A DNA stretch of 64,000 nucleotides from NCBI GenBank assembly GCA_003222395.1, contig QHWB01000034.1, positions 1 through 64,000 of the forward strand, written 5' to 3'. Positions 34,754 through 45,150 of this stretch are shown here, in pieces (within the stretch, counting starts at the first letter, position 1; each line of letters opens with the position of its first letter). The notes beneath the pieces were generated by a model. That model saw only the letters and a list, made by a program, of their open reading frames with translations, had not been told where the DNA came from and did not search any database. Both the position numbers and the translations under genes were made by a program. Source of the stretch: Acidobacteriota bacterium (GTDB lineage: Bacteria; Acidobacteriota; Vicinamibacteria; Vicinamibacterales; CAVVIG01).

Positions 34754-35443
34754 GTGGGCCAGAAGGTTCACCCGTTCGGATTCCGGCTCGGGTTCAACAA
34801 GACGTGGCGGTCGCGATGGTACTCGAACCGCGATTACGCGAAGCTGCTGCACGAGGATCTGGCGCTGCGCCAGAGCCTGAAGAAGCGCTTCGCGCACGCC
34901 GGCGTCGCGAAGATCGAGACCGAGCGCGCCGTCAACCGCTTGAAGATCGACATCTACACATCGCGCCCCGGCATCATCATCGGCCGCAAGGGGACGGAAG
35001 TCGACAAGCTGAAGCAGGAAATCCAGAAGCGCACGAACCGCGAGGTCTTCATCAACATCCAGGAGATCCAGAAGCCCGAGCTCGACGCGCAGCTGATTGC
35101 CGAATCGGTCGCGATGCAGCTCGAGAAGCGCGTTGCGTTTCGCCGCGCGATGCGCAAGGCGGTGGAGTCGGCGCTGCGCTTCGGCGCGCGCGGCATCAAG
35201 GTGCGCGTCTCGGGACGTCTGAACGGCGCTGAAATCGCGCGGTCGGAGTGGTATCTGCACGGCCAGCTGCCGCTGCAGACGCTGCGCGCCGACATCGACT
35301 ACGGCTTCGCGGAAGCGAACACGACCTACGGCCAGATCGGCATCAAGGTGTGGCTGTACAAGGGCGAACGCCTGGTTCCGCAGCGAGGCCGCGAAGAGGA
35401 GTATCGCGAGCGTGCCCCGCGCAGACCGGCGGCGCGGGCGTAG
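34754..35443 (+). CDS. rpsC: 30S ribosomal protein S3
   Basis: A 229-residue protein at the mRNA entry channel. GTG start at 34754, 2 nt after rplV. It begins [22 protein letters not shown], and the KH domain carries [16 protein letters not shown] near 72-87. The normal start in most bacteria is ATG. The C-terminus ends in an Arg-rich [11 protein letters not shown]. Confidence 0.98.
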   Translation: MGQKVHPFGFRLGFNKTWRSRWYSNRDYAKLLHEDLALRQSLKKRFAHAGVAKIETERAVNRLKIDIYTSRPGIIIGRKGTEVDKLKQEIQKRTNREVFINIQEIQKPELDAQLIAESVAMQLEKRVAFRRAMRKAVESALRFGARGIKVRVSGRLNGAEIARSEWYLHGQLPLQTLRADIDYGFAEANTTYGQIGIKVWLYKGERLVPQRGREEEYRERAPRRPAARA

Positions 35444-35493
35444 CGTCAGGCTGGACTACGGTCCGGACGCATCAGCGTGTCGCGGCGAGCGGC

Positions 35494-35581
35494 CGCTGCG
35501 ACGTTCTGTTCTGGATACGCCCGAGCGCTGCGGCGCGAGAGCGTCAGCGAGCGGGGGTGGGGCCCCGCGAGAGATTAAAAG
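35494..35581 (+). repeat. dispersed start-site element, copy 3 (before rplP)
   Basis: GCTGCGACGTTCTGTTCTGG at 35494-35513 matches copy 2 almost base for base. GAGCGGGGGTGGGGCCCCGC follows, then GAGAGATTAAAAG up to the ATG at 35582. The 138-nt gap after rpsC is nearly all this element. Confidence 0.88.
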
Positions 35582-36007
35582 ATGTTGATGCCGAAGAAAG
35601 TGAAGTACCGCAAACAGCAGCGCGGCCGCATGGCCGGCAAAGCGTGGCGCGGATCCGACGTGTCGTTCGGCGACTTCGGTCTGAAAGCGCTCGAGCCGTG
35701 CTGGCTGACCGATCGCCAGATCGAAGCGGCGCGCGTCGCGATGACGCGGTTCGTCGCGCGCGGCGGCAAGGTGTGGGTGCGCGTGTTCCCCGACAAACCG
35801 ATCACCAAGAAGCCGCAGGAAACGCGCATGGGCAAGGGCAAGGGCGCGCCCGAGCAGTGGGTGGCCGTCATCCGTCCGGGCAAGATTCTGTTCGAGATGG
35901 AAGGCGTGACTGAAAAGGAAGCGCGCGAAGCGATGAAGCTGGCGGCGGCCAAGATTCCGATCCGGACCAAGTTCGCGACCCGCTTCGCGCAGGAGACGGT
36001 GCAATGA
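35582..36007 (+). CDS. rplP: 50S ribosomal protein L16
   Basis: A 141-residue protein close to the A-site tRNA. It begins [24 protein letters not shown], the family norm, and contains [19 protein letters not shown] near 78. The stop overlaps the rpmC ATG (ATGA). The ribosome site is within or replaced by the AGATTAAAAG end of the repeat element. Confidence 0.98.
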   Translation: MLMPKKVKYRKQQRGRMAGKAWRGSDVSFGDFGLKALEPCWLTDRQIEAARVAMTRFVARGGKVWVRVFPDKPITKKPQETRMGKGKGAPEQWVAVIRPGKILFEMEGVTEKEAREAMKLAAAKIPIRTKFATRFAQETVQ

Positions 36008-36195
36008 AGGCGGCGGAATTGCGCGACCTGGCGGTCGACGAGCTCTCGGTGCGCGAACGCGACCTGACCGATCAGCTCTTCCGCATGCGGATTCAGAAAT
36101 CGATGGGACAGCTCGAGGCGCCGGACAAGATGCGCACGGTGCGCCGCGATCTCGCCCGAATCAAGACCGTGTTGAGACAGAAGAGAGCTGGATAG
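36004..36195 (+). CDS. rpmC: 50S ribosomal protein L29
   Basis: A 63-residue two-helix protein at the tunnel exit. [29 protein letters not shown] and the C-terminal [15 protein letters not shown] are typical. Start overlaps the rplP stop by 4 nt. Confidence 0.97.
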   Translation: MKAAELRDLAVDELSVRERDLTDQLFRMRIQKSMGQLEAPDKMRTVRRDLARIKTVLRQKRAG

Positions 36196-36216
36196 GCAGG
36201 AAGGGCAGTATTACTG

Positions 36217-36471
36217 ATGTCGCACAAGGCAGAAAAGTTCGGCGTCGTCGTCAGCAACAAGATGCAGAAGAGCATTGTCGTCGCCGTCGAACGCCAGGTG
36301 CGCGACGGTCTGTACGGCAAGACCACGCGGCTGACGTCGAAGTTCATGGTGCACGACGAGAAGAACGAAGCGAAGCCCGGCGACACCGTCGCCATCGTCG
36401 AGACGCGCCCGCAGAGCCGCCGCAAGCGCTGGAATCTCGTGCGCGTCGTGCGGAAGGCGGCGGTCGTCTAG
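36217..36471 (+). CDS. rpsQ: 30S ribosomal protein S17
   Basis: An 84-residue OB-fold protein. [22 protein letters not shown] and [27 protein letters not shown] are the usual signature. Upstream AGGAAGGGC serves as ribosome site. Confidence 0.98.
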   Translation: MSHKAEKFGVVVSNKMQKSIVVAVERQVRDGLYGKTTRLTSKFMVHDEKNEAKPGDTVAIVETRPQSRRKRWNLVRVVRKAAVV

Positions 36472-36486
36472 GCCTGGAGACCACCA

Positions 36487-36855
36487 ATGATCCAGATGCG
36501 ATCGATCCTCGACGTGGCCGACAATTCCGGCGCGCGCAAGATCGCCGTCATCAACCCGATTGGCGGATCGACCGGCCGCTACGCGCGGCTCGGCGACATC
36601 GTCACGGCGTCGGTGAAGGAGGCGACGCCCGAGAGCAACGTCAAGAAGGGGCAGGTCGTCAAGGCGGTCATCGTGCGCACCGTGAAGGAGCAGCGGCGCC
36701 GCGACGGCAGCTACATCCGGTTCGACCGCAACGCCGCCGTGCTCATCAACGATCAGGGCGAGCCGATTGGCACGCGCGTGTTCGGCCCGGTCGCGCGCGA
36801 GCTGCGCGAGCGCCGGTTCATGAAGATCATTTCGTTGGCCCCCGAGGTTCTGTAA
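36487..36855 (+). CDS. rplN: 50S ribosomal protein L14
   Basis: A 122-residue, standard-length protein at the subunit interface. [22 protein letters not shown] and the C-terminal [24 protein letters not shown] are unmistakable. Its last base is the first base of the rplX ATG (TAATG). Confidence 0.98.
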   Translation: MIQMRSILDVADNSGARKIAVINPIGGSTGRYARLGDIVTASVKEATPESNVKKGQVVKAVIVRTVKEQRRRDGSYIRFDRNAAVLINDQGEPIGTRVFGPVARELRERRFMKIISLAPEVL

Positions 36856-37199
36856 TGAGTCGTCTGGCGAGTCCTATTCGGAAAAACGACAACGTGCTGG
36901 TCATCAGCGGCAAGGATCGCGGCAAGCGGGGACGCGTGCTGAAGGTTCTGCCCGGCGACGAGCGCGCCAAGCTGCGCCTCATCGTCGAAGGCGTGAACAT
37001 GATCAAGCGCCATACGAAGCCGAATCCCGGCAAGAACATCAAGGGCGGCATCGTCGAGCGCGAAGCGTCGCTCCACGCGTCGAACGTGCAGCTGGTGTGC
37101 CCCGAATGCGGCGCGCAGACGCGCGTCGGCCGCAAGATTCTCGGCGACGGCCGCAAAGTCCGGATCTGCCGCAAGTGCGAGGGAGTCGTCGACAAATGA
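36855..37199 (+). CDS. rplX: 50S ribosomal protein L24
   Basis: A 114-residue assembly-starting protein with a KOW motif ([22 protein letters not shown]). A C-terminal zinc-like knuckle is visible ([11 protein letters not shown], later CRKCEG), a four-Cys arrangement common in many bacterial L24. The stop overlaps the rplE ATG (ATGA). Confidence 0.97.
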   Translation: MSRLASPIRKNDNVLVISGKDRGKRGRVLKVLPGDERAKLRLIVEGVNMIKRHTKPNPGKNIKGGIVEREASLHASNVQLVCPECGAQTRVGRKILGDGRKVRICRKCEGVVDK

Positions 37200-37741
37200 G
37201 CGCCCGGCTGAAAGAGAAGTACACCAAGGACGTCGTCCCGGCCCTGAAGAAGGAGTTCGGGTACAAAAACGTGATGGCCGTGCCGAAGGTCCACAAGATC
37301 GTCGTGAACATGGGCCTCGGCGAGGCGACCTCGAACGCGAAGATCGTCGACACCGGCGCCGACGAGCTCGCGCGCATCACGGGGCAGAAGCCGGTGGTGC
37401 GCCGCGCGAAGAAATCGATCGCGGCGTTCAAGGTCAGAAAAGGGATGCCGATCGGCACGATGGTCACGCTCCGCGGCGAGCGCATGTGGGAGTTCCTCGA
37501 TCGGCTGATGACCATCGCGCTGCCGCGCGTGCGCGACTTCAAGGGCGTGTCGCCGCGCGGGTTCGACGGCCGCGGCAACTACACGCTCGGCCTGCGCGAC
37601 CAGCTGCTGTTCCCCGAGATCGACTACATGAAGGTCGACAAGGCGCGCGGCATGAACGTCTCGGTCGTCACGACGGCGAAGACCGACGAAGAGGCGAGGA
37701 AGCTGTTGCAATTCATCGGCATGCCGTTCCGAGCCTCGTAG
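37196..37741 (+). CDS. rplE: 50S ribosomal protein L5 with altered C-terminus
   Basis: 181 residues from ATG 37196, close to the usual 179. Core: [44 protein letters not shown] and [29 protein letters not shown]. The end reads GMPFRAS. Just downstream a second copy of its last 41 nt (37757-37797) continues into CGTCAGAGTTAA, giving GMPFRQS in frame. The second copy is probably the original end, displaced by a 66-nt tandem duplication. Confidence 0.96.
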   Translation: MSARLKEKYTKDVVPALKKEFGYKNVMAVPKVHKIVVNMGLGEATSNAKIVDTGADELARITGQKPVVRRAKKSIAAFKVRKGMPIGTMVTLRGERMWEFLDRLMTIALPRVRDFKGVSPRGFDGRGNYTLGLRDQLLFPEIDYMKVDKARGMNVSVVTTAKTDEEARKLLQFIGMPFRAS

Positions 37742-37797
37742 TCCTGAGGAGAAGCCGAGGCGAGGAAGCTGTTGCAATTCATCGGCATGCCGTTCCG
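37691..37797 (+). repeat. 41-bp direct duplication of the rplE 3' end
   Basis: 37691-37731 is repeated without mismatch at 37757-37797, 66 nt apart. The 25 nt between hold the new stop (TAG) of rplE. The second copy keeps the alternative ending plus TAA at 37805-37807. Perfect identity suggests a recent event. Confidence 0.95.
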
Positions 37798-37807
37798 TCA
37801 GAGTTAA

Positions 37808-37896
37808 CGGCGCCTGCGGCCCTGCCAGCGGCCGCAAGCGCGCAGCGGGCGCGAGGCATCAGCGAGTGGGGGTGGGGCCCCGCGAGAAAGTAATAG
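37808..37896 (+). repeat. dispersed start-site element, copy 4 (before rpsN)
   Basis: It has a hairpin TGCGGCC/GGCCGCA (37815-37836), then GCATCAGCGAGTGGGGGTGGGG and CCCCGCGAGAAAGTAATAG, ending at the rpsN ATG. The front GCGACGTTCTG part seen in copies 2 and 3 is missing. Confidence 0.85.
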
Positions 37897-38082
37897 ATGG
37901 CCACTACTGCAAAGATCGCGAAGGAACAGAAGACGCCGAAGTACAAGACCCGGCTCCGCAACCGCTGCCGCCTGTGTGGCCGCCCACGCGCCTACATGCG
38001 GAAGTTCGCCCTCTGCCGCCTCTGCTTCCGCAAGCTGGCGCTCGAGGGCGACGTGACGGGCGTGACGAAGAGCAGCTGGTAG
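37897..38082 (+). CDS. rpsN: 30S ribosomal protein S14, zinc-binding type
   Basis: A 61-residue S14 of the short, zinc-ribbon type, with CRLCG and CRLC pairs (Cys near 24, 27, 40 and 43). This type needs zinc, unlike the longer zinc-free form induced in starvation. It ends VTGVTKSSW, the normal end. Confidence 0.97.
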   Translation: MATTAKIAKEQKTPKYKTRLRNRCRLCGRPRAYMRKFALCRLCFRKLALEGDVTGVTKSSW

Positions 38083-38086
38083 GAAT

Positions 38087-38166
38087 AGCTATCAGCTATC
38101 AGCTCTCGGCTCTCAGCTGTCAGCTGCGAGCCGGAAGCTGAAAGCCGATAGCTGAAAGCTGAGAGC
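38087..38166 (+). repeat. GCTNTCA/GCTGAAA heptamer hairpin before rpsH
   Basis: Strict 7-nt units: GCTATCA twice, GCTCTCG, GCTCTCA, GCTGTCA, GCTGCGA, GCCGGAA, GCTGAAA, GCCGATA, GCTGAAA, GCTGAGA. The first half (TCAGCT type) is complementary to the second half (AGCTGA type), forming a long stem. It ends 8 nt before the rpsH ATG. Confidence 0.9.
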
Positions 38167-38174
38167 GAACCAAG

Positions 38175-38573
38175 ATGACAGATCCAATCGCAGACATGCT
38201 CACGCGGATCCGCAACGCGGTGACCGCCAAGCACACTCGCGTCGACATGCCCGGCTCGCGCCTCAAGGCCGAGATCGCGCGCATCCTGCAGGACGAAGGC
38301 TATATCCAGGGGTTCAAGCTCCTCGACGACGCCGCGTTGCCGACCAAGACGCTGCGTGTGTTCCTGAAGTACGGACCGCACGGCGAGAAGCTGATCACCG
38401 GCGTCGAGCGCATCAGCCGTCCCGGCCGCCGCGTCTACTTCGGACGCGACGACGTGCCGGAGGTCCTCGGCGGACTGGGCACGGCGATTCTCACGACGTC
38501 GCGTGGCGTGATGACCGGCCGCGAAGCGGTGAAAGCCGGCGTCGGCGGCGAAGTGCTCTGCAATATCTGGTGA
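38175..38573 (+). CDS. rpsH: 30S ribosomal protein S8
   Basis: A 132-residue protein binding the centre of 16S r[23 protein letters not shown] and the C-terminal [26 protein letters not shown] are standard. In some bacteria it represses the spc operon. No obvious target beyond the upstream repeat hairpin is seen. Confidence 0.98.
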   Translation: MTDPIADMLTRIRNAVTAKHTRVDMPGSRLKAEIARILQDEGYIQGFKLLDDAALPTKTLRVFLKYGPHGEKLITGVERISRPGRRVYFGRDDVPEVLGGLGTAILTTSRGVMTGREAVKAGVGGEVLCNIW

Positions 38574-38576
38574 CCA

Positions 38577-38620
38577 TTCAGCTGAAAGCCGAGAGCCGAC
38601 AGCTGATAACCAAGAGCTAA
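38577..38620 (+). repeat. one-armed GCTGAAA/GCCGAGA repeat before rplF
   Basis: Units GCTGAAA, GCCGAGA, GCCGACA, GCTGATA follow the rpsH stop and lead into AAGAGCTAAAGAT before the rplF ATG. They match the right arm of the preceding spacer, as if only half of a hairpin is present. Confidence 0.75.
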
Positions 38621-38624
38621 AGAT

Positions 38625-39164
38625 ATGTCGAGAATTGGAAAGAAACTGATTACGGTGCCGAAGGGCGTGACCGTCAAGGTCGTCGACGGCGCGGTCGAAG
38701 TGCAGGGCCCCAAGGGCAAGATGCGCCAGGCGTTTCCTTCGGGGATTAATTTCGAGCTGACCGACGGTCACCTCGTCGCGAAGACGGTGTCGGCGGAACC
38801 CGAGCTCGGCAAGTTCCACGGCCTCGCCCGCAGTCTCGTCGCGAACGCCGTCGCCGGCGTCACCAATGGCTACAAGAAAGAGCTCGACATCGTCGGCGTC
38901 GGCTACCGCGCGGAGGTCAAAGGCAAGCAGGTCATCTTCGCGCTCGGCTACTCGCATCCGGTCGTCTTCGACATCCCGCAGGGGATCGACATCGCGATCG
39001 ACAAGCAGACGCACATCACCGTGACCGGCGTCGACCGCCAGCTCGTGGGTCAGGTCGCCGCCAACATCCGCCGGATGCGCAAGCCGGATCCGTACAAGCA
39101 GAAGGGCGTTCGGTACACCGGCGAACAGTTGAAGAAGAAGGCTGGAAAGACAGGCGCCAAGTAG
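38625..39164 (+). CDS. rplF: 50S ribosomal protein L6
   Basis: A 179-residue two-domain protein near the factor-binding site. [22 protein letters not shown] at the start. The C-terminal [28 protein letters not shown], involved in EF-G contact, is intact. Confidence 0.98.
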   Translation: MSRIGKKLITVPKGVTVKVVDGAVEVQGPKGKMRQAFPSGINFELTDGHLVAKTVSAEPELGKFHGLARSLVANAVAGVTNGYKKELDIVGVGYRAEVKGKQVIFALGYSHPVVFDIPQGIDIAIDKQTHITVTGVDRQLVGQVAANIRRMRKPDPYKQKGVRYTGEQLKKKAGKTGAK

Positions 39165-39186
39165 GGATTGGGACTCGGGATTCGGT
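39165..39186 (+). repeat. short GGGATTC repeat between rplF and rplR
   Basis: GGGATTG, GGACTCG and GGGATTCGG fill the 23-nt gap. It is a degenerate single arm of the GGGATTN family placed directly before the rplR ATG. Confidence 0.6.
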
Positions 39187-39187
39187 T

Positions 39188-39562
39188 ATGAAGATCACGA
39201 CGAAAGACGATCGCCGGCATCGGATTCAGTTGCGTCAGCGCAAGCGGATCATGGGAACGAAGGAGCGCCCTCGTCTGAGCGTGTTCCGCAGCGTGTCGCA
39301 CATCTACGCGCAGGTCATCGACGACCTCAGCGGACAGACGCTCGTATCGGCCTCCAGCATCGACCCGAAGGTGAAAGGGTCGCTCGGCAAGGGCGTGACC
39401 GGCGGAAACCTGAAAGGCGCCGAAGCGATCGGCAGAACGATCGCCGAGCGTTCGATCGAAAAGGGCATCAAGCGCGTCGTCTTCGACCGCAGCGGATTTC
39501 TGTATCACGGCCGCATACGCGCCGTGGCCGACGCGGCCCGCAAGGGTGGATTGGAATTCTGA
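39188..39562 (+). CDS. rplR: 50S ribosomal protein L18
   Basis: A 124-residue 5S rRNA binder. The conserved [22 protein letters not shown] stretch and the ending [26 protein letters not shown] are clear. rpsE follows after 2 nt. Confidence 0.98.
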   Translation: MKITTKDDRRHRIQLRQRKRIMGTKERPRLSVFRSVSHIYAQVIDDLSGQTLVSASSIDPKVKGSLGKGVTGGNLKGAEAIGRTIAERSIEKGIKRVVFDRSGFLYHGRIRAVADAARKGGLEF

Positions 39563-39564
39563 TT

Positions 39565-40083
39565 ATGCGCACTCGTGAACGCATCGACCCGTCGCAGCTC
39601 GACATCAAGGACACGGTCGTCTCGATCAACCGCGTGACGAAGGTCGTCAAGGGCGGCAAGAACCTGAGCTTCAGCGCGCTCGTCGTCGTCGGCGACGGAC
39701 ACGGCGTCGTCGGCTTCGGCATCGGCAAGGCGAAGGAAGTCCCGTCGGCAATCAAGAAGGGCATCGAGGCGGCGAAGAAGAATCTCGTCCGCGTGCCGCT
39801 GCAGGGGACGACGATTCCGCACACGATCACCGGATGTTTCGGAGCGGGGCGCGTGCTGCTGAAGCCGGCGCCCGACGGCACGGGCATCATCGCCGGCGGC
39901 GCGGTGCGCGCGGTCGTGGAGTCGGCCGGCATCACGAACATCCTGACGAAGTCGCTCGGATCGGCAAACCCGCACAACGTCGTGCGCGCGACCTTCGCGG
40001 GCCTCTCGACGCTGAAGGATCCGGTGTCGATCGCGCGGCTGCGGGGAAAGGAATTGGAGTCGCTCGCGCGCGCGCGCGCGTAG
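39565..40083 (+). CDS. rpsE: 30S ribosomal protein S5
   Basis: A 172-residue protein of the mRNA entry and decoding region. The dsRNA-binding fold has [29 protein letters not shown] and the [19 protein letters not shown] helix. It ends in an Ala-Arg run (LARARA). Confidence 0.98.
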   Translation: MRTRERIDPSQLDIKDTVVSINRVTKVVKGGKNLSFSALVVVGDGHGVVGFGIGKAKEVPSAIKKGIEAAKKNLVRVPLQGTTIPHTITGCFGAGRVLLKPAPDGTGIIAGGAVRAVVESAGITNILTKSLGSANPHNVVRATFAGLSTLKDPVSIARLRGKELESLARARA

Positions 40084-40101
40084 ACGCGAGCGAGAACGGT
40101 C

Positions 40102-40302
40102 ATGGCGAATCATAGAACCGACACGAAGGGCGCCACGGTGAAGGTGACGCTCGTCAAGAGCCCGATCGGATTCGATCGGAAACAGGCGACGACCGTGCGC
40201 GGCCTGGGCCTTCGCCGCATCCGCCACACCGTGGAGCTGAAGGACACGCCGTCGACGCGCGGCATGATTCACAAGGTGCGGCACCTCGTCGAGGTGGAAT
40301 AG
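40102..40302 (+). CDS. rpmD: 50S ribosomal protein L30
   Basis: A 66-residue small L30. [37 protein letters not shown] is the family signature. It starts 18 nt after rpsE. Confidence 0.97.
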   Translation: MANHRTDTKGATVKVTLVKSPIGFDRKQATTVRGLGLRRIRHTVELKDTPSTRGMIHKVRHLVEVE

Positions 40303-40349
40303 CGAGCGGGGGCGGTCCCGCGAGAGAGTAAACCGCGAGAGAGTAAAGA
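40303..40349 (+). repeat. dispersed start-site element, copy 5 (before rplO)
   Basis: A shortened copy: GCGAGCGGGGGCGGTCCCGCG, then AGAGAGTAAACCGCGAGAGAGTAAAGA. Here the last 15 bases (CCGCGAGAGAGTAAA) are repeated in tandem, showing that the start-proximal part can duplicate alone. The ATG at 40350 follows at once. Confidence 0.85.
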
Positions 40350-40792
40350 ATGTCACTCAGCAATCTCCGTCCCCCGAAGGGGATGAAGCACGCCAAGAAG
40401 CGGATCGGCCGCGGGCAGGGATCCGGTCAGGGCAAGACCGCCGGCCGCGGACACAAAGGCGCGAAGTCGCGTTCGGGCTTCAAGTTCAAGCGCGGCTTCG
40501 AAGGCGGCCAGATGCCGCTGCATCGCCGCGTGCCGAAGCGCGGTTTCCACAATCCGTTTCGCGTCGAGTATGCGGTCGTCAACCTCGATACCCTCGACCT
40601 GAAGTTCGACGCCGGCGCCGTCGTGACGCCGGAGCTGCTGCGCGAGCACGGGCTCGTCGCGGCCGGCGATCAGAAGGTCAAGGTTCTGGCTCGCGGTGAG
40701 GTCGGCAAGGCGCTCACCGTGCGCGCGCACAAGTTCAGTGGGAAGGCGGCGGAAAAGATTGCCGCAGCGGGCGGCGCCACGGAGCAACTCGC

Positions 40793-40796
<4 letters not shown>
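40350..40796 (+). CDS. rplO: 50S ribosomal protein L15
   Basis: A 148-residue late-assembly protein. [36 protein letters not shown] is typical of its basic N-terminal arm. The stop TGA overlaps the secY GTG (GTGA). Confidence 0.98.
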
Positions 40797-42178
<1,382 letters not shown>

Positions 42179-42186
42179 GAAGCATC

Positions 42187-42260
42187 AAGTTCGAAGTTTG
42201 AAGTCTGAAGTTTGAAGTTCCAACTTCCACTTCCGACTTCGAACTTCAGACTTCAGACTT
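42187..42260 (+). repeat. GAAGTTT heptamer hairpin between secY and adk
   Basis: Left arm units AAGTTCG, AAGTTTG, AAGTCTG, AAGTTTG, AAGTTC (42187-42220) face right arm units ACTTCCA, CTTCCGA, CTTCGAA, CTTCAGA and CTTCAGA (42221-42260). The ATG of adk follows 4 nt later. No other ribosome binding site exists in the gap. Confidence 0.92.
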
Positions 42261-42263
42261 GAA

Positions 42264-43004
42264 ATGGCCTTGAACCTCATCATGCTCGGCCCGCCCGGGG
42301 CGGGCAAGGGCACGCAGGCCGAGCGCTTCGCGCGGAGTCGGGGGATTCCGAAGATTTCGACCGGCGACATCCTCCGCGAGGCCGTGCAGACGGGCACCGA
42401 CGTCGGCAGACGCGCCACGGCGATCATGGATCGCGGGGAACTGATCAGCGACGACGTGATGATCGGCATCGTGCGCGAACGCCTCGACAGGGACGACGCC
42501 CGAAGCGGGTTCGTGCTCGACGGTTTTCCGCGGACGGTTGCGCAGGCAGAAGCGCTCGACACGATCATGAAGGGCCGCGATCCGCTGATCGTGGTCAACA
42601 TCGTCGTGCCTCTGGCGGAGCTGGTGCGGCGCCTGGCGTCGCGGCTGATCTGCGAGGACTGCGGCGCGAACGCCGCCGTTCGCGAGACGCAGGTCGCAGC
42701 GGCCGACAAAGTGGTGATGCCGACCGCGGGCGGCGCGGCGGCCGAAACGGCGGCCGCCGTGCTCGCGCAGACCGAGCCGCTGCGCTGCCGGCGTTGCGGC
42801 GGACGGCTCGTGCAGCGAACCGACGACAGTGCCGGCGTCGTGCTGGAGCGTCTGAAAGTGTACGACCTGAACACGAAGCCGCTCGTGGAGTTCTACCGGC
42901 GGCGTCCGACGTTCCGCACGATTGACGGCGCGCAGCCGCCCGACGACGTCGCAGCCCAACTCGCGGCGGCGATCGAGGCGGCGGGCAACGGAGGCCGGCG
43001 GTGA
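42264..43004 (+). CDS. adk: adenylate kinase with zinc LID and LID insertion
   Basis: 246 residues, against about 215 for the common long form. It keeps ADP, ATP and AMP in balance. P-loop GPPGAGKGTQ (8-17), AMP site ISTGDILREAV and the GFPRTVAQAEALD segment are normal. The LID holds two Cys pairs (CEDC near 130, CRRC near 172) as in zinc adenylate kinases. Between them is an insert of about 35 Ala-rich residues (AADKVVMPTAGGAAAETAAA) that normal LIDs lack. Confidence 0.96.
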   Translation: MALNLIMLGPPGAGKGTQAERFARSRGIPKISTGDILREAVQTGTDVGRRATAIMDRGELISDDVMIGIVRERLDRDDARSGFVLDGFPRTVAQAEALDTIMKGRDPLIVVNIVVPLAELVRRLASRLICEDCGANAAVRETQVAAADKVVMPTAGGAAAETAAAVLAQTEPLRCRRCGGRLVQRTDDSAGVVLERLKVYDLNTKPLVEFYRRRPTFRTIDGAQPPDDVAAQLAAAIEAAGNGGRR

Positions 43005-43771
43005 TCGTCTGCCGTTCGGCATCCGAGCTCGAGCGGATGCGCGACGCCGGCCGGCTCGTTGCGGAGGTGCTGACCGAGCTCGCCGCTCATGTGGCGCCGG
43101 GCGTGACAACGGCCGATCTCGACGCGCTGGCCGAGAAACGGATCGAGAACGCGGGCGCGACCGCCGCGTTCAAGGGGTATCACGGCTATCCGGCGACGAT
43201 TTGCGCGTCGATCAACGAAGAGGTCATCCACGGCATCCCGTCGGGACGCCGCGTGCTGAACGAAGGCGACGTCATCTCGATCGACGTCGGCGCCGCGCTC
43301 GGCGGGTACTACGGCGACAGCGCGATCACGCTGCCGGTCGGACAGGTGTCGGAGCAGGCGGCGCTCCTGCTCAGGGCGACGGAAGAGGCGCTCTATAAGG
43401 CGATCGAGGTCGTGCGGCCCGGCCGCCGCATCTCGGACATCGGGCACGCCGTGCAGAAGCACGTCGAGGCCTACGGGTTTTCCGTCGTGCGCGAGTTCGT
43501 CGGCCACGGCATCGGCCAGCGGATGCACGAGGAACCGCAGGTGCCCAACTACGGGGACCCGGGACGAGGTCCACGACTCGCCGAGGGCATGGTGCTCGCG
43601 ATCGAGCCGATGGTGAATGCGGGAAAGCCGGCGGTGAAAGTGCTGGCCGACGGGTGGACGGCGGTGACGCGCGACACGAGCTTGTCGGCGCACTTCGAGC
43701 ACACGGTCGCGGTGACAGCGGACGGTCCATGGATTCTGACCGCGAGAGAAGTTCCGGTGCCGGTCAGATAG
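43001..43771 (+). CDS. map: methionine aminopeptidase type I
   Basis: A 256-residue di-metal enzyme removing the initiator Met. The substrate His lies in KGYHGYPATIC. The metal ligands are two Asp (ISIDVGAALGGYYGDSAI), His in VGHGIGQRMHEEP, Glu in AIEPMV and Glu in FEHTVAVT. GTG start overlaps adk by 4 nt. Its last 43 nt overlap the infA start. Confidence 0.97.
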   Translation: MIVCRSASELERMRDAGRLVAEVLTELAAHVAPGVTTADLDALAEKRIENAGATAAFKGYHGYPATICASINEEVIHGIPSGRRVLNEGDVISIDVGAALGGYYGDSAITLPVGQVSEQAALLLRATEEALYKAIEVVRPGRRISDIGHAVQKHVEAYGFSVVREFVGHGIGQRMHEEPQVPNYGDPGRGPRLAEGMVLAIEPMVNAGKPAVKVLADGWTAVTRDTSLSAHFEHTVAVTADGPWILTAREVPVPVR

Positions 43772-43956
43772 GGACCGTAACGGAGCAGCTGCCAAGCGCC
43801 TTGTATCGCGTGCGGCTCGAGCAGGGATCGTTCGTAACCGCACATATCGCGGATCGGATGGATCGCAATTTCGTGCGCATCCTGGTCGGCGATCGCGTCC
43901 GCGTGGAGCTGTCGCCGGTCGACGTGACGCGAGGACGAATCGTTGAACGGCTGTAG
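43729..43956 (+). CDS. infA: translation initiation factor IF-1
   Basis: A 75-residue OB-fold factor that blocks the A site during initiation. The core [37 protein letters not shown] and [23 protein letters not shown] is normal. The N-terminus is different: ATG 43729 lies inside map and adds [14 protein letters not shown] in place of the usual MAKEE-type start. No start codon exists between the map stop and the core, so overlap is required. Confidence 0.9.
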   Translation: MDSDRERSSGAGQIGTVTEQLPSALYRVRLEQGSFVTAHIADRMDRNFVRILVGDRVRVELSPVDVTRGRIVERL

Positions 43957-43986
43957 CGCAAGGCTTTCAGCCGAGCGAAAGGGTTT

Positions 43987-44100
43987 ATGAAGGTTCGAGC
44001 ATCGGTCAAACGGATTTGCGACAAATGCAAGATCGTCCGCCGCCGCGGCGTGGTACGGGTGATCTGCCCGAATCAGAAACACAAGCAGCGGCAGGGATAG
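43987..44100 (+). CDS. rpmJ: 50S ribosomal protein L36
   Basis: A 37-residue protein, too short for most gene searches. It starts [21 protein letters not shown] and ends [11 protein letters not shown]. The zinc-ribbon ligands are C-x2-C (11, 14), Cys27 and His32, the zinc-dependent form. It sits 30 nt after infA and 41 nt before rpsM. Confidence 0.97.
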   Translation: MKVRASVKRICDKCKIVRRRGVVRVICPNQKHKQRQG

Positions 44101-44141
44101 GTCGGATACACCAGACCCACCGGAGCTGGAGAGAACGGAAT

Positions 44142-44516
44142 ATGGCACGTATAGCAGGCGTTGATCTTCCGCGCACCAAGCGCGTCGAGATCGGACTGAC
44201 GTACATCTACGGTATCGGGCGCGTCCGCTCGAACAACATCCTGAAGGACGCCGGCGTCAGTCCCGACGTCCGCGTCAAGGATCTGTCCGAGGACGACGTG
44301 CGGAAGATCAGCCGCGTCATCGAGGAGCAGGGCGGCGTCGAGGGGGACCTTCGGAAAGAGATCTCGATGAACATCAAGCGGCTGATGGAAATCGGCTGCT
44401 ACCGCGGCATGCGGCATCGGCGCGCGCTGCCGGTCCGCGGCCAGCGCACGCGCACCAACGCGCGTACGCGCAAGGGTCCGCGCAAAGGCGCGATCGCTAA
44501 GAAAAAGGTCGTGTAG
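44142..44516 (+). CDS. rpsM: 30S ribosomal protein S13
   Basis: A 124-residue head protein making subunit bridges. [26 protein letters not shown] sets the start at 44142; an upstream in-frame ATG at 44016 is inside rpmJ. The C-terminus [23 protein letters not shown] is standard. Confidence 0.98.
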   Translation: MARIAGVDLPRTKRVEIGLTYIYGIGRVRSNNILKDAGVSPDVRVKDLSEDDVRKISRVIEEQGGVEGDLRKEISMNIKRLMEIGCYRGMRHRRALPVRGQRTRTNARTRKGPRKGAIAKKKVV

Positions 44517-44550
44517 ATTCGGGATTCGGGATTCGGGAATCGGGATTAGG
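44517..44550 (+). repeat. one-armed GGGATTC repeat before rpsK
   Basis: Units GGGATTC, GGGATTC, GGGAATC and GGGATTA follow the rpsM stop. AGGAAGACGGTTAACGTT then leads to the rpsK ATG at 44566, giving one of the few clear ribosome sites (AGGAAG) after a repeat. Confidence 0.8.
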
Positions 44551-44565
44551 AAGACGGTTAACGTT

Positions 44566-45018
44566 ATGGCGAAAAGCGAAGCGGCAGCGACCCCTGAAGG
44601 CGCAACACCTGAGAAAAAGGAAGGCGCCGGAAAGCGGAAGAAGACCTTCAAGAAGCGCGGCGAGAAGCGCATCGTCCACCACGGGCTCGCCCACATCCAG
44701 GCGTCGTTCAACAACACCGTGGTCACCATCACCGATACCGAAGGCAACGTGGTCGCGTGGTCGAGCGCCGGCGGGATCGGCTTCAAGGGATCGCGCAAAG
44801 GGACGCCGTTCGCCGCGACGCAGGCGGCGCTCAATGCCGGCAACGCCGCGAAGACGGTCGGCATGCGCTCACTCGACGTCCGCGTGAAGGGACCCGGATC
44901 CGGACGCGAATCGGCGATCCGTGCGCTCCAGACGGTGGGTTTGGAAGTGAAATCGATTCGGGACGTGACGCCCATCCCTCACAACGGATGCCGTCCACCC
45001 AAGCGGCGGCGTGTTTGA
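44566..45018 (+). CDS. rpsK: 30S ribosomal protein S11 with N-terminal extension
   Basis: 150 residues, against about 128. The first 25 are a Lys/Ala/Glu-rich extension ([20 protein letters not shown]). The standard core follows: [34 protein letters not shown] and the end [14 protein letters not shown]11 lines the mRNA exit with S7. Confidence 0.97.
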   Translation: MAKSEAAATPEGATPEKKEGAGKRKKTFKKRGEKRIVHHGLAHIQASFNNTVVTITDTEGNVVAWSSAGGIGFKGSRKGTPFAATQAALNAGNAAKTVGMRSLDVRVKGPGSGRESAIRALQTVGLEVKSIRDVTPIPHNGCRPPKRRRV

Positions 45019-45025
45019 GATTTTG

Positions 45026-45134
45026 AAATTGGATAATCGGGTAATTGGGTAATCGGGTAATTGGAAAATGAGCGCTGGTCGCGACAATCCGCAAATCCCA
45101 ATTGGTCGATTTCCCGATTTATCCAATTCCCGAT
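45026..45134 (+). repeat. octamer-period inverted repeat (GGGTAATT units) before rpsD
   Basis: Left arm: GGATAATC, GGGTAATT, GGGTAATC, GGGTAATT, GG (45030-45064). Right arm: CAAATCCC, AATTGGTC, GATTTCCC, GATTTATCC, AATTCCC (45091-45133). The period is 8 rather than 7, so this is a variant of the same architecture. The rpsD ATG is 17 nt on. Confidence 0.85.
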
Positions 45135-45150
45135 GCATGAAAGGTGATTG

